NCBI RefSeq assembly: GCF_001562055.1
Contig: NZ_LLWE01000024.1
Span: 434,001-498,000 of the forward strand
Direction: 5' to 3'
DNA length: 64,000 nt
Source: Polycladidibacter stylochi
GTDB lineage: Bacteria > Pseudomonadota > Alphaproteobacteria > Rhizobiales > Stappiaceae
Numbering within the stretch: the first letter of the stretch is position 1; each line of letters opens with the position of its first letter. The translations under genes were made by a program, and so were the position numbers. Positions 25,902-35,304 of the stretch are shown piece after piece. The notes beneath the pieces are model-generated. The model saw nothing but the letters and a program-made list of their open reading frames with translations. It was not told where the DNA came from and did not search any database.

Positions 25902-27330
25902 TTGGCTACCCAAACTTAGCAAATCTGCGGGCCCCATTTATCTTGAAATCGTCAAGGTTATGGAGGCCGACATCAAAGCAGGCCACTTAGCTGAGGGCTA
26001 TCGCCTTCCCCCTCAACGTGAGCTAGCTTATCAGCTCGGCGTTACACATGGCACCGTAACGAGAGCATATAAAGAAGCGGAACGGCGCAACTTGGTTCGC
26101 GGGGAAACTGGCCGTGGCACATTTATTAAAGCAACAGAGCGTGCCCTTTCTCCATTAATACCCAGCGAGAAAGCAAATGAAGAAGAGCTTGATTTAGGGC
26201 GCAACTTTGCATTGCCGCACCTTAATCCGCCACTGTCACAAGCGCTTGAGACTTTGAGCAATGAACCTGATTTGGATTTTTTAAACAATTACGTACCCTC
26301 AGCCGGGCTGCAAGCACATAGGGTTGCTGCAAAACGCTTTCTTTCAAAGTTTTATGGTATCAATGCAAATGAGCAAGAAATCATAATTTCTTGCGGAGCA
26401 CAACATGCTGTTCAAACAACCATTTTAGGTCTGTTCAATAGCGGCGATATGATTGCTGTTGACGCCCTGACCTACCCTTCATTACTGAATATAATTCCCC
26501 ATGCAGGAAGGCGCTTATTACCTATTGCAATGCTTGAAAACGAAAGGGGCATACCAACTGTTATGGACCCAACTGCACTCGATCAAGCTTGCCAAACGCA
26601 TGTTGTGCGGGGTGTTTTCTTTATGCCGAGTGTGCAGAATCCAACAACACACACCATGACGAAAGAAGAAGCCGAGGATTTAGCGGGTGTTTGCCAAAAA
26701 CATAGCCTAATAATAATTGAAGACGATCCCTACACACCATTTATTAGTGCTTCGGAAAACCGGATGCCGTTTTTCAAGTACGCTCCTTTTCAAACAGTTA
26801 GTATTGCCAGTATATCTAAGCTCGCATCCCCTGGTATACGAATAGGTTATATTCGAGCACCGGAAAGATATGGACGCGCTTTAAAGAACGCAATTGGTGA
26901 TAGTGTTTGGATGGCGTCGCCAGTTTGTGCCGCAATAGCAAGTTACTGGATTAACAATGGCACCCTTGATTTAGTGGTGAAAGAGAAAAGTAAAATTCTA
27001 GCAAGCCGTTACCAGAGCGCATGTAAAATACTAAAACGCTGGCAGTTTGCAGGCGGCACACAAAAGCCCTTTATTTGGTTAGAACTGCCAGAGCATATAA
27101 ATGCCGCTAAAGTGGAAATAGAATGCGCAAGACATAACGTACGCATATTAGCCGCTCACCACTTTCATCAAGCGCACCATATAAGCGGTGAGCACGTGCC
27201 TAAAGGTGGCGGTCTTCGCGTTTCACTTGCAACAATCAAATCGGAAGAGAATTTCAAACGTGCATTGCAGCTATTAGATGAGGTTCTGATACGCCACGAT
27301 AGCTCACGCACAACAGAGCCATTAGCATAA
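25891..27330 (+). CDS. MocR/GabR-type transcriptional regulator (GntR HTH fused to aminotransferase fold)
   Basis: A 479-residue PLP-binding regulator. Residues 10-75 form a GntR winged helix (GHLAEGYRLPPQRELAYQLG and TVTRAYKEAERR). Residues 110-470 have the type I aminotransferase fold, with SVQNPTTHTM, IIEDDPYTPF and the PLP Lys in ASISKLASPGIRIGY. It probably senses an amino acid or PLP adduct and controls the divergent LysE-type exporter. A terminator-like hairpin follows. Confidence 0.9.
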   Translation: MDTIWLPKLSKSAGPIYLEIVKVMEADIKAGHLAEGYRLPPQRELAYQLGVTHGTVTRAYKEAERRNLVRGETGRGTFIKATERALSPLIPSEKANEEELDLGRNFALPHLNPPLSQALETLSNEPDLDFLNNYVPSAGLQAHRVAAKRFLSKFYGINANEQEIIISCGAQHAVQTTILGLFNSGDMIAVDALTYPSLLNIIPHAGRRLLPIAMLENERGIPTVMDPTALDQACQTHVVRGVFFMPSVQNPTTHTMTKEEAEDLAGVCQKHSLIIIEDDPYTPFISASENRMPFFKYAPFQTVSIASISKLASPGIRIGYIRAPERYGRALKNAIGDSVWMASPVCAAIASYWINNGTLDLVVKEKSKILASRYQSACKILKRWQFAGGTQKPFIWLELPEHINAAKVEIECARHNVRILAAHHFHQAHHISGEHVPKGGGLRVSLATIKSEENFKRALQLLDEVLIRHDSSRTTEPLA

Positions 27331-27345
27331 GTTAGTTTAATATAA

Positions 27346-27370
27346 GTGAGCCTGAACAAGCCAGACTCAC
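27346..27370 (+). terminator. Hairpin after the MocR-type gene
   Basis: GTGAGCCTG and CAGACTCAC pair except for one C/A mismatch, with a short loop, and TCTTTTCATTT follows on the plus strand. It lies between the convergent regulator and BMP genes. Confidence 0.6.
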
Positions 27371-27389
27371 TCTTTTCATTTAAAGCGGC

Positions 27390-28391
27390 TTAGAAGGGGC
27401 AGCTATTTGTGCTGCGGTAATCATGGACCTTAATTTCGCCGGCAACGATAGCAGCTTTAGCTTTTTCTGCTGCCTCAATCATTTTCGGGGTTACCAAGTC
27501 TTTGTTGTACTCATCCATCGCATAGCTAACAGCATTTTCTGCCAAGCCAAGGTGGTTGAGGCCCGCAGTAAATTTGCCATTCATGGCATCTGTAAAGACA
27601 TCTTCAACAGCCACGTCAACACCTTTAACCATAGAGGTTAAAACAGAACCAGGCTGTACGTGGTTTTGATTTGAATCCACGCCAATGGATAACTTGCCTT
27701 CATCAGCAGCAGCTTGCAGCACACCAAGGCCGGTAGAGCCAGCAGCAGCAAACACAATATCACTACCACGAGAGAATTGCGATTTCGCCAACTCGCCGCC
27801 TTTAACCGGATCATTCCAGGCAGATGGCGTTGTGCCAGTCATGTTTTCAAATATTTGAATATCTGGCTTGGTGGCTTTAGCGCCCTGGATATAGCCACAG
27901 CTAAAGGCCGAGATCAAAGGAATATCCATGCCACCGATGAAGCCAATTTTACCTGTCTTGGTGGCCATTGCAGCAATGATTCCAACCAAATAAGAGCCTT
28001 CTTGCTCTTTGAAAACAACTGAACGGACATTGGGCTGGTCGACAACCGCATCAACAATAGCAAAGTTTGTATCCGGAAATTCTTTGGCAACTTTCTCCAT
28101 AGCTGATGCCTGAGAGAAACCAATACCGATAATCGGATTCATACCACGACGTGCGAAATTACGAAGAGCCTGCTCTCGTTGAGACGGATTGGTGATTTCG
28201 AATTCACGGTACTTGATACCTGTCTTTTCTTTAAATGCTTCTGCACCTCGATAAGCAGCTTCATTGAAGGATTTATCAAACTTGCCGCCCATATCGAAAA
28301 TAACAGCTGGTGAGATCTCAGCAGCCAAACTAGTTGCAACCATTGTCGATGCAACAATAGCACCTGTTGCCAAAGTCTTCAGGAATTTCAT
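27390..28391 (-). CDS. BMP-family ABC transporter substrate-binding protein
   Basis: A 333-residue periplasmic binding protein of the BMP/Med (PnrA-like) family, whose members usually bind nucleosides or related ligands. It has a Sec signal peptide (ATGAIVASTMVATSLAAEIS). The family segments are FDMGGKFDKSFNEAAYRGAE, IGIGFSQ, AIVDAVV, and IGFIGGMDIPLISAFSCGY. No Cys at the cleavage site, so it is soluble rather than a lipoprotein. No ATPase or permease gene is beside it, which is unusual; the cognate transporter must be elsewhere. Confidence 0.92.
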   Translation of the reverse strand: MKFLKTLATGAIVASTMVATSLAAEISPAVIFDMGGKFDKSFNEAAYRGAEAFKEKTGIKYREFEITNPSQREQALRNFARRGMNPIIGIGFSQASAMEKVAKEFPDTNFAIVDAVVDQPNVRSVVFKEQEGSYLVGIIAAMATKTGKIGFIGGMDIPLISAFSCGYIQGAKATKPDIQIFENMTGTTPSAWNDPVKGGELAKSQFSRGSDIVFAAAGSTGLGVLQAAADEGKLSIGVDSNQNHVQPGSVLTSMVKGVDVAVEDVFTDAMNGKFTAGLNHLGLAENAVSYAMDEYNKDLVTPKMIEAAEKAKAAIVAGEIKVHDYRSTNSCPF

Positions 28392-28450
28392 TCCCCCAAC
28401 CCTCCAGAATTCGTAGATGTTTTAACAAATTTTCCTGACAAACTAAAAAA

Positions 28451-28491
28451 GTTTGCAAACAAAAAGGCGATTCTACTTTCGTTGAACGAAA
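28451..28491. promoter_or_regulatory. Two palindromes upstream of the BMP gene
   Basis: GTTTGCAAAC (28451-28460, perfect 10-bp palindrome) and TTTCGTTGAACGAAA (28477-28491, 7-1-7 inverted repeat) lie 60-100 bases before the BMP start, in the 383-base divergent region with the transglycosylase gene. The second resembles sites of DeoR-type sugar regulators. No regulator gene is adjacent. Confidence 0.4.
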
Positions 28492-28774
28492 ATAAAATCA
28501 CACAGGGTAAATGCACAACTTACCTTAGGAAAGTCCATAGTTGATTGTTTGTTTTTTCATTTTTTAGCCTCCCAGTCAGGATTCCGTTACACTTTTAACA
28601 GATAAGTATAGAAGGCCATAAGCTAGGCGTATCCGCAAGGTGCAAAGTGAGTATTTTTGCAATTACATGCAAAATAATTCAAGGAAGATTACATGCACCT
28701 GTTTATTGTGATAGTTTTTAATAAATATTTCCTAGAGTAGGTGGTCATAATAATTTCGTTATAAGGTTTATAGA

Positions 28775-29602
28775 GTGACTAATATAAGAAAAGTTATACG
28801 CATATCAGCAGCGTTTTTGGTCGCGGTCGCGATAGCATCGCCCGCATTTTCTAGTGCCAATTCCTGTGGGAATACGGCAAAGGGCTTTAAGGCATGGCAA
28901 CAAGAGTACGCACAAACTCTTAAGCAAGCTGGTATAACAGAGGCTACATTGCGCAGCGCTTTCTACAACCAAACCTACAATTCAACAGTGATTAAGTACG
29001 ATCGCAATCAAAAATCCTTCAAAAAATCGTTTGAAGATTTTTACAAGTTACGCGTGAATAACGCCTTGATTAATAAAGGGCGTCGCTTAATAAAAAAACA
29101 CAATGCTCTTTTTAATCGCATTGAACGTGACTATGGCGTTCCCAGAGAAATCATCGTTGCAATTTGGGGGCTAGAGACTTCCTACGGTGGAAATATTGGT
29201 AAAATGTCCACCCTCCGGGCTTTGAGCACCTTGGCGTATGACTGTAGACGCGCAGATTTTTTTCGTAATGAGTTGTACTATGCTTTGCTCATCATCCAAA
29301 AAGGCGACCTTGCTGTATCACGCATGAAAGGTGCGTGGGCTGGCGAGCTTGGACAAACACAGTTTCTGGCATCTTCCTATGTTAAATTTGCTGTTGATTA
29401 TGATGGCGATGGCAAGCGGGACCTCCTGCACTCTGTACCAGATGTACTGGGATCAACCGCAGCCTATATGATGGCATATGGCTGGCAAACCGGGGAGCCA
29501 TGGGGGCCGGGCACGAATAATTATGAGGTCATTCGCGCGTGGAACAAGGCCGGAGTTTATATCAAAACCATTCAGGTTATGGCCGAAAAACTGAAACAGT
29601 AA
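28775..29602 (+). CDS. Lytic murein transglycosylase (MltB/SLT_2 type)
   Basis: A 275-residue periplasmic lytic transglycosylase that cleaves peptidoglycan between MurNAc and GlcNAc. A signal peptide (ISAAFLVAVAIASPAFSSA) is followed by the helical SLT_2 domain. The catalytic Glu is in IVAIWGLETSYGGNIG, and later motifs are GELGQTQFLASSY and DYDGDGKRDL. The start is GTG at 28775 with AAGG upstream. It is shorter than MltB proteins that carry a C-terminal peptidoglycan-binding domain, which is absent here. Confidence 0.92.
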   Translation: MTNIRKVIRISAAFLVAVAIASPAFSSANSCGNTAKGFKAWQQEYAQTLKQAGITEATLRSAFYNQTYNSTVIKYDRNQKSFKKSFEDFYKLRVNNALINKGRRLIKKHNALFNRIERDYGVPREIIVAIWGLETSYGGNIGKMSTLRALSTLAYDCRRADFFRNELYYALLIIQKGDLAVSRMKGAWAGELGQTQFLASSYVKFAVDYDGDGKRDLLHSVPDVLGSTAAYMMAYGWQTGEPWGPGTNNYEVIRAWNKAGVYIKTIQVMAEKLKQ

Positions 29603-29642
29603 GTAGCCCTCATTCACAATTCAAGCTTATCAGGTTAAGACA

Positions 29643-29666
29643 AAAGGGGCACTGCAATGCCCCTTT
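29643..29666. terminator. Bidirectional terminator between transglycosylase and folD
   Basis: AAAGGGGCA and TGCCCCTTT pair perfectly (9 bp) around the loop CTGCAA, with A/T flanks. It lies between convergent genes. Confidence 0.85.
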
Positions 29667-29672
29667 CAAACT

Positions 29673-30584
29673 CTAGAATAATGCCGGTTCTGCAGCCAAA
29701 CCCAACTGGCGACGTGCAGCAATAAGAGTATTGCCCATGAGCATGGCAATGGTCATGGGGCCGACACCGCCGGGAACCGGCGTAATAGCACCGGCATTTG
29801 CAAGCGCACCCTCATAATCAACGTCACCAACAAGGCGGGTTTTACCCTCGCCCTTTTCTGGCGCGGGAATGCGGTTGATCCCCACATCAATGACGGTAGC
29901 TCCTTTTTTAACCCAATCCCCTTTAATCATTTGTGGACGCCCAACTGCGGCGACCAGAATATCTGCTGTTGCTGCAAGGGCTGGTAAATCTTGCGTGCGT
30001 GAGTGGGCAATCGTTACCGTGCAATTTTCTTGCAGCAGCAATTGTGCAACCGGCTTACCAACAATGTTGGAACGCCCGATAACCACGGCATGCTTACCCG
30101 ATAAATCCTGCCCCAAGGCCCGCTTGGCCAGCAATACACTACCCGCAGGTGTGCACGGCAAAAGCGCTTTATCCAGCGCGCCAGCACCTAACAAGCCCGC
30201 ATTGATCGGGTGGAAGCCATCAACATCCTTTTCCGGACGAATAAGCTCTAGCACCTTCCCCTCATCAATCTGCTTTGGTAGTGGCAACTGTACCAGAATG
30301 CCGTGTACAGCTTCATCTGCGTTCAACTCAGCAACCAAGGCTAACAACTCAGCTTCGCTTGTTGTTTCGGGTAAACGGTGCATTATCGAGTTCATGCCGC
30401 ATTTTAACGCCATGCGTTCTTTGTTTCTCACATAAACCTGGCTTGCCGGATCTTCGCCCACCAGCACTACGGCCAGACCTGGTTGGACACCACTTTCCTT
30501 TTGGAGTCGCGCGACACGACTGGCAATTTCGTCGGTTACTGAGGCGGCAATCGCCTTGCCGTCAATTATAAAAGGTTCGCTCAT
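29673..30584 (-). CDS. folD: Bifunctional methylenetetrahydrofolate dehydrogenase/methenyl-THF cyclohydrolase
   Basis: FolD interconverts 5,10-methylene-THF and 10-formyl-THF using NADP. The 303-residue protein shows the [14 protein letters not shown] segment with the catalytic Lys, [15 protein letters not shown], the [11 protein letters not shown] motif, the Rossmann motif [12 protein letters not shown], and [15 protein letters not shown] at the C-terminal end. It is 43 bases downstream of purU on the same strand; the two act on the same folate pool. Confidence 0.97.
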   Translation of the reverse strand: MSEPFIIDGKAIAASVTDEIASRVARLQKESGVQPGLAVVLVGEDPASQVYVRNKERMALKCGMNSIMHRLPETTSEAELLALVAELNADEAVHGILVQLPLPKQIDEGKVLELIRPEKDVDGFHPINAGLLGAGALDKALLPCTPAGSVLLAKRALGQDLSGKHAVVIGRSNIVGKPVAQLLLQENCTVTIAHSRTQDLPALAATADILVAAVGRPQMIKGDWVKKGATVIDVGINRIPAPEKGEGKTRLVGDVDYEGALANAGAITPVPGGVGPMTIAMLMGNTLIAARRQLGLAAEPALF

Positions 30585-30607
30585 TGTGTTGTCCTGTCAA
30601 AGATAAA

Positions 30608-30623
30608 GGCCGCAGTTGCGGCC
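30608..30623 (-). terminator. Hairpin between purU and folD
   Basis: GGCCGCA and TGCGGCC (7 bp, 2-base loop) followed by TTTATCTTTG on the minus strand. It lies just after the purU stop and could reduce transcription into folD. Confidence 0.6.
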
Positions 30624-30627
30624 TGAA

Positions 30628-31485
30628 TTACTTAAAGATCACGGTGCGATCGCCGTTTAACAATATACGATGCTCAAGGTGGTAACGTACCGCACGCGCC
30701 AATACCTGGCTCTCGGTATCACGCCCTTGTGCAATCAATTCGTTAATGGTGTGGGCATGTTCTACCCGGCTCACATCCTGCTCGATAATTGGCCCTTCGT
30801 CCAAATCCGCGGTCACATAGTGTGCAGTTGCGCCAACCATTTTTACACCACGCGCATGGGCCCGATGATACGGCTTGGCACCGATAAAGCTCGGTAAGAA
30901 GGAGTGGTGAATGTTAATCACCTTACCTGCGAGCTTCTCCGAAAGGTCGTTGGATAGAATTTGCATATAGCGCGCCAGAATGACCAAATCGATATTTTGA
31001 TCTTCTACGAGTTGCAGAATTTGCGCTTCTTGCTGCGGCTTGGTTTCTTTGCTGACTGGAAGATAGTAGAACGCAATATCTTCGTGTTCAACTCGTTTTT
31101 GCCAAGTGGTGTGGTTAGACGCAACAGCCACAAGATCCATCGGCAATTGACCGGTAGAGTTTCGATATAACAAATCGTTCAGGCAATGGCCCATTTTCGA
31201 GACCAGAATAAGCACGCGCGGTTTGCGGCTTAAATCGTGTAGTTGCCAATCGAAATCATAGGCCGTTGCCACAGGAGCAAAGCCGCTTTCAAACTGCTCC
31301 CGCGCCATGCCCTCAGGTGCCGCGAAAGAAACACGCATAAAAAAGCGGCGCGTTTCAGGGTCGCCATATTGGGCACTCTCACAAATATTGCAGTTTTGCG
31401 AGGCAATCGAGTTGGCTACTGCGGCCACAATTCCCTTCCTGTCGCCACAGGAAAGGGTCAGCACATAGTTAGCTTGGTTGTTCAT
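30628..31485 (-). CDS. purU: Formyltetrahydrofolate deformylase
   Basis: PurU hydrolyses 10-formyl-THF to formate and THF and balances the one-carbon pool. The 285-residue protein has an N-terminal ACT domain (YVLTLSCGDRKGIVAAVANS), and a formyltransferase-like domain with the LVILARYMQILS, INIHHSFLPSFIGAKPYHRA and VGATAHYVTADLDEGPIIEQ segments that hold the catalytic Asn/His/Asp set. Length is normal. folD follows. Confidence 0.96.
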   Translation of the reverse strand: MNNQANYVLTLSCGDRKGIVAAVANSIASQNCNICESAQYGDPETRRFFMRVSFAAPEGMAREQFESGFAPVATAYDFDWQLHDLSRKPRVLILVSKMGHCLNDLLYRNSTGQLPMDLVAVASNHTTWQKRVEHEDIAFYYLPVSKETKPQQEAQILQLVEDQNIDLVILARYMQILSNDLSEKLAGKVINIHHSFLPSFIGAKPYHRAHARGVKMVGATAHYVTADLDEGPIIEQDVSRVEHAHTINELIAQGRDTESQVLARAVRYHLEHRILLNGDRTVIFK

Positions 31486-31842
31486 TTAGTAAATGCTCAT
31501 CTTTACGCTCTTTATGGGCGCACAATAGGCACAGCAGATACCGAATAAAAGGTCGCATGCACAAACCACTTGGAAAAACTGGGAATAATTATCTGCCAGA
31601 ATTTGCATCTGTTAAAAAAAACTTGATGAGATTGCAAAAAATAGCAAGAATCGAGGGGTTTCCTATGGTTTCAAGTAGCGTGAACCTGTTGAAAAACAAC
31701 CATAAAATCAGTAAATTGATCCTCAAAAACAGTTTTCACACAGGAAACACGAAATTAGATATTGCGCCCCCAAATGGTTTTGGCTATAAACCGCCTCACC
31801 GACGCGATGGAGCGCCACCAAGTGGACAGCTTCAAACGGCAT
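31486..31842. other. Intergenic region between purU and tRNA-Gln
   Basis: About 357 AT-rich bases. Open frames here have no protein-like features, and one runs through the tRNA. The region should hold the purU and tRNA-Gln promoters, but I see no strong match, riboswitch fold or repeat. Confidence 0.5.
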
Positions 31843-31917
31843 TGGGGTGTAGCCAAGTGGTAAGGCAACGGTTTTTGGTATCGTGTACCGTAGGTTCGAA
31901 TCCTACCACCCCAGCCA
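31843..31917 (+). tRNA. tRNA-Gln (anticodon TTG)
   Basis: The acceptor TGGGGTG pairs with CACCCCA. The anticodon stem ACGGT/ATCGT (one G-T) closes the loop TTTTGGT, giving TTG (codon CAA). The T-arm GTAGGTTCGAATCCTAC is canonical and CCA is encoded. 75 nt. The AT-rich orphan gene next to it may have entered at this tRNA, but no repeat of the tRNA end was found. Confidence 0.96.
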
Positions 31918-31962
31918 ACTTTCTTCCTAAAGATTATTATATAATAGCGATACAATAACAAT

Positions 31963-32793
31963 TTATATGCTATCTAAATTTCGCTTTCTCTCACGCTCGC
32001 CCTGACGATATCGTTTGATATATGCCGCGTCTTTCAGTTTTTCCGGCTGCAAATCAAGAACACAGTTCACTAATGATGCAACAGCCTTATCTGAAAAATC
32101 CTTGAGTAATGGTATTCGAGGTAGGTCGGGAACATTTTCTAGTTTAATACGTTGTGTTAATGCCCTTAGAAAGTCTTTATCAGAGCCTCTTTTACCAAAC
32201 GTGGCTTCAGCAGTAACTTCGTTCGTATTATCAATTTTGGCGCACTCAGCATCTCGCGCAACCTCATATATAAACTCGCTAAGCGTAGGCCAGTATTTAT
32301 AGTCATATTGACAATATAGTCTTCTAACTTTTTCTTGAACATGAAATATGTAATAATAATTTTCATTTGCTTGGGCAGCAATTTCTAGGGTTTGGCAAAC
32401 ACAATTATTAGTATTATCAGAAACTCCAGATAAACCATCAATATTTAATCGTTCATCCAGGAGCGAGGCTAACTCAGCAGCCTTTCTTGCAATATCTGCA
32501 TTGATCTCTTTTAAACGCTTTTTAGCTTCGCGGGCTTTCGCGCTTTCCTCCGGACCCCAATGGGCTACAGCCAATAAAATACTTTCAATAAAACGATATA
32601 TTACGTCCTCTCTAGAATTGGCTAAATTATCTAGTTCATTATAAAAATCCATCAGCTCAAAACGTCTTTCGAGCATTCTATCGATAACATTTATACTACA
32701 ATTATTTATTTTTAATTCTTCATAGTGTTTATTAAGCTTTAGTAATGCGTCCTCACAATTAATTGTCCCAAATTCTTGCTCTTTCGCTCTCAT
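31963..32793 (-). CDS. Hypothetical coiled-coil protein next to tRNA-Gln
   Basis: A 276-residue soluble protein I do not recognise. It is rich in charged residues, and residues 15-60 and 75-120 predict as long helices or coiled coil (EESAKAREAKKRLKEINADI, ARKAAELASLLDERL). Several Cys are scattered with no clear motif. The start at 32793 follows AAAGGAG; an in-frame start at 32817 is less likely. AT-rich composition and position beside a tRNA suggest acquired DNA. No neighbour hints at function. Confidence 0.65.
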   Translation of the reverse strand: MRAKEQEFGTINCEDALLKLNKHYEELKINNCSINVIDRMLERRFELMDFYNELDNLANSREDVIYRFIESILLAVAHWGPEESAKAREAKKRLKEINADIARKAAELASLLDERLNIDGLSGVSDNTNNCVCQTLEIAAQANENYYYIFHVQEKVRRLYCQYDYKYWPTLSEFIYEVARDAECAKIDNTNEVTAEATFGKRGSDKDFLRALTQRIKLENVPDLPRIPLLKDFSDKAVASLVNCVLDLQPEKLKDAAYIKRYRQGERERKRNLDSI

Positions 32794-33369
32794 TTGCGTT
32801 ACTCCTTTTGCTAACAATAAAGTTACTCAAATAATCTACCTCTGTCGGTACCTGAATACATTTTATTTGCTGCAGTTCAGGTACCCTGTAAAATGCACTT
32901 AGCCTTTAGTTATTAGTTGTAAAAGTGAACTCCCCATCCTTAAACTTTTTTAGAAACTCCCCCTGCCACTAAACTAAAACGGGCAGCATGACTCTACGCC
33001 AAAGCTCCTTCAACAATGGGGAGATTACCGAGTGATTATCTATTCGCCAAGCGCCAATAATTTTACGTTGTTGGTAAGAAAGAACAAAGAAATTGCGAAG
33101 CATCGAGAAAACCGCCAGAAACTTTTGTAGTTGGTCTGGAGACTAGTAGCGTTGTATAGTGGGCAATAATCTCGGGTACAAAACAGAGGTGCTAGTAACT
33201 GACTCTGGCTTAAGTCATACTCATGATTTACAAGACTAAGCTCTCGCCAGAGTTGAGTGGACGATACCTGATCGGCACGTATTCAAGGCGGTAAGTATGG
33301 ACCAAATACCGCAAATAAGCTTGATCTTTGTGTGTACCTAACCCTACGGTTTCAAGTCTGAGGTAATTC
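32794..33369. other. Gene-poor stretch, possibly decayed mobile DNA
   Basis: About 575 bases with no intact gene. On the minus strand, between about 33,130 and 32,970, an open stretch reads LQKFLAVFSMLRNFFVLSYQ and then QRKIIGAWRIDNHS. In hydrophobic and basic pattern it recalls the C-terminal part of some IS6-type transposases. The similarity is weak and I would not name a family. Nothing else is visible. Confidence 0.3.
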
Positions 33370-33391
33370 TGTAAGAAAGCGTATTCTTACA
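33370..33391 (-). terminator. Hairpin at the end of the first catabolic operon
   Basis: TGTAAGAA and TTCTTACA (8 bp) with the loop AGCGTA, ten bases beyond the stop of the hydroxyacid dehydrogenase gene. The stem is AT-rich, so termination may be weak. Confidence 0.5.
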
Positions 33392-33401
33392 TGCTACAGA
33401 T

Positions 33402-34370
33402 TTAGCCCTCTTGCATTGGTACCGGCCGGTCTGGTGTTTCGCCTCTTAGCATACTAACTAGGTTTTGGGCCGTTCGAGTGCGGACTTCAATAATGTTACT
33501 TGCTGAAAACCAGCCCACATGCGGTGTTATAATTACATTTTGACGCTCTTTAAGTGATTGGGGAATATTGGGTTCGTCCTCAAGAACATCTAGGGCCACA
33601 GCAGTTAATAAATCGCCATCGAGTGCTCTAATCAATGCATCGGTATCAATAAGCCCGCCGCGTGACGCATTCACGAGTATCGGCTTTTGTTGCATCTTTT
33701 CAAAAACTGCATCATTTAGAATATGGCTCGTACTTGGCATTAATGGGCAATGCAGACTTATCATGTGCGCTTGTTCGCAAATATCATCAAGGCCTCCCAA
33801 TTCGACCCGATCCGGTAGCCTTTCTTTTACAGCAAAAGGGTCTACCACGATTACCTTTTGTACAAACGGTAGCATTCGCTCGACGAATTCTTTCCCAATA
33901 CGCCCGTATCCGATAACACCTAATACGCTATTTTTCATGCGTCTTGGTGCGATGACTTTTTTAAAATCCCATATACCAGCACGGGTATAACTTGCATGCT
34001 CATTTACACGTTGTTGCAGTGAAAGCATAAGAGCCGCTGCATGTGTTGCAACCTCGCCATCGCCGTAATCTGGAATATGCGCCACTTCGATGCCTTTGGC
34101 GCGACAGGCATTAACATCAACTGTTTCATAGCCAGTACCCGGGCGCGAAACGCCCTTACATTGGGTCAGAGCATTAACGAAAGTGGCATCGATATTGGCA
34201 TAAATATGCAATAAACCACGGGTATCTTTTACCTGCTCAATAAGCTCTTCATCGCGACCGAAGGCCTCAACCAGCTCATAACCAGCTTTTGAAAAAATAT
34301 CCCGCTCTAGCGACAAGTCGTCATGTTCATGATTTAGGATATGTACCTTGGGACTATTGTTCTTGTTCAT
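33402..34370 (-). CDS. D-isomer specific 2-hydroxyacid dehydrogenase
   Basis: A 322-residue NAD-dependent dehydrogenase of the D-2-hydroxyacid family (glyoxylate/hydroxypyruvate reductase-like). The Rossmann motif LGVIGYGRIGKEF is at about 148. Catalytic Arg is in VNASRGGLID, Glu in LDVLEDEPN and His in ITPHVGWFS. It is the last gene of a run with the DHDPS-like aldolase and the enolase-superfamily gene (gap 19). It may reduce the 2-oxo aldehyde or hydroxypyruvate-type product of the aldolase step; the exact substrate cannot be read from the sequence. Confidence 0.9.
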   Translation of the reverse strand: MNKNNSPKVHILNHEHDDLSLERDIFSKAGYELVEAFGRDEELIEQVKDTRGLLHIYANIDATFVNALTQCKGVSRPGTGYETVDVNACRAKGIEVAHIPDYGDGEVATHAAALMLSLQQRVNEHASYTRAGIWDFKKVIAPRRMKNSVLGVIGYGRIGKEFVERMLPFVQKVIVVDPFAVKERLPDRVELGGLDDICEQAHMISLHCPLMPSTSHILNDAVFEKMQQKPILVNASRGGLIDTDALIRALDGDLLTAVALDVLEDEPNIPQSLKERQNVIITPHVGWFSASNIIEVRTRTAQNLVSMLRGETPDRPVPMQEG

Positions 34371-34389
34371 TATTATCTCCCGGTAATAA

Positions 34390-35301
34390 TTAGCAGAATT
34401 CTGGAAGTACTGTTTGGAGTTTCTTGCGAAGAAAAAAGCTTTCTTCTTTGGGGATTGATCTATAGGGAAAGCGCATGGCCGGTGTTATTGGGCACCACCC
34501 GCCAAGTGAGGCCATAAACTTATCAACTGCTGCGTTGCAGTAGCCCTTTTGTTCAATAAACGGTGCCATGTAACTGCGCATAAACAGCTGAATACGCCCT
34601 TCAAGCTCAATCGCATCCGGTTTCGATGCTAAACACGCATCAGTCCACTTTTGAGTGGCAACTGGGTTTAAGCAACACACATTGGAATATGACCCTCTTG
34701 CACCTTTTAAGGAATCTGTTGCTAGAAAATGACCGGCTACAAAAATAGAAGCATCGTTCTGTAGGTTTGTAGCGCATATTTCATCACTCAACCGAGGCAG
34801 TTTAAATCCAATGAGCGAGGGTGTCGCATCAAACAATTCGCGTAGTTCATGTGGCGCGAGGTTTACCTTGGCATGTGGTGGATTATAAAGAACAAGCGGT
34901 GTTCCCTCTGCCACACATGCCGCTTTTTGCAAAAATGTTGCCGCTGTTTCTAAGTTACAAGGAAACCAATCGGGTAAAATAACTTGAATAGCTGCAGGTT
35001 TAGTACGGGCCGCAAAGGCAACCCGCTTTAGCATGCTTTGCGGGTGGCAGTGGCTTGCACCCACTTGAAATGCCATTCCAGCTTCGTGGCAGGCCATTGC
35101 AAGCATTTCGGTTATTTTGCAAAACTCTTCATAGGATTGTGCATAGAACTCCCCCGCCGTTCCGTTCGAGTAAATTCCATCTACACCCGCTTCTATGTAG
35201 TAACCGATTTGCTTTGAAAGTATCTCCCACAAAATATCTTCGCCGTGAAGAGGCAAAAGGAGCGTTGCCCAATTCCCCTTTAGCTTATTCGGCGTTAACA
35301 T
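34390..35301 (-). CDS. DHDPS/NAL-family aldolase
   Basis: A 303-residue class I aldolase of the dihydrodipicolinate synthase/N-acetylneuraminate lyase family. The Schiff-base Lys is K167 (LIGFKLPR) and the active-site Tyr is Y139 (LVLYNPPHA); SNGTAGEF corresponds to the G-T-T/S-G-E loop. It lies three bases from the upstream enolase-superfamily gene. The likely role is cleavage of a 2-keto-3-deoxy sugar acid to pyruvate and an aldehyde. It is only distantly related to the two NanA-like aldolases in this window. Confidence 0.88.
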   Translation of the reverse strand: MLTPNKLKGNWATLLLPLHGEDILWEILSKQIGYYIEAGVDGIYSNGTAGEFYAQSYEEFCKITEMLAMACHEAGMAFQVGASHCHPQSMLKRVAFAARTKPAAIQVILPDWFPCNLETAATFLQKAACVAEGTPLVLYNPPHAKVNLAPHELRELFDATPSLIGFKLPRLSDEICATNLQNDASIFVAGHFLATDSLKGARGSYSNVCCLNPVATQKWTDACLASKPDAIELEGRIQLFMRSYMAPFIEQKGYCNAAVDKFMASLGGWCPITPAMRFPYRSIPKEESFFLRKKLQTVLPEFC

Positions 35302-35304
35302 GGC

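Noticed and set aside
31486-31842. Folate or glycine riboswitch upstream of purU
   Set aside because: No conserved core or matching fold could be recognised by eye.
31557-31958. 133-codon open frame on the plus strand
   Set aside because: It runs through the tRNA-Gln gene and has no protein family features or ribosome site.
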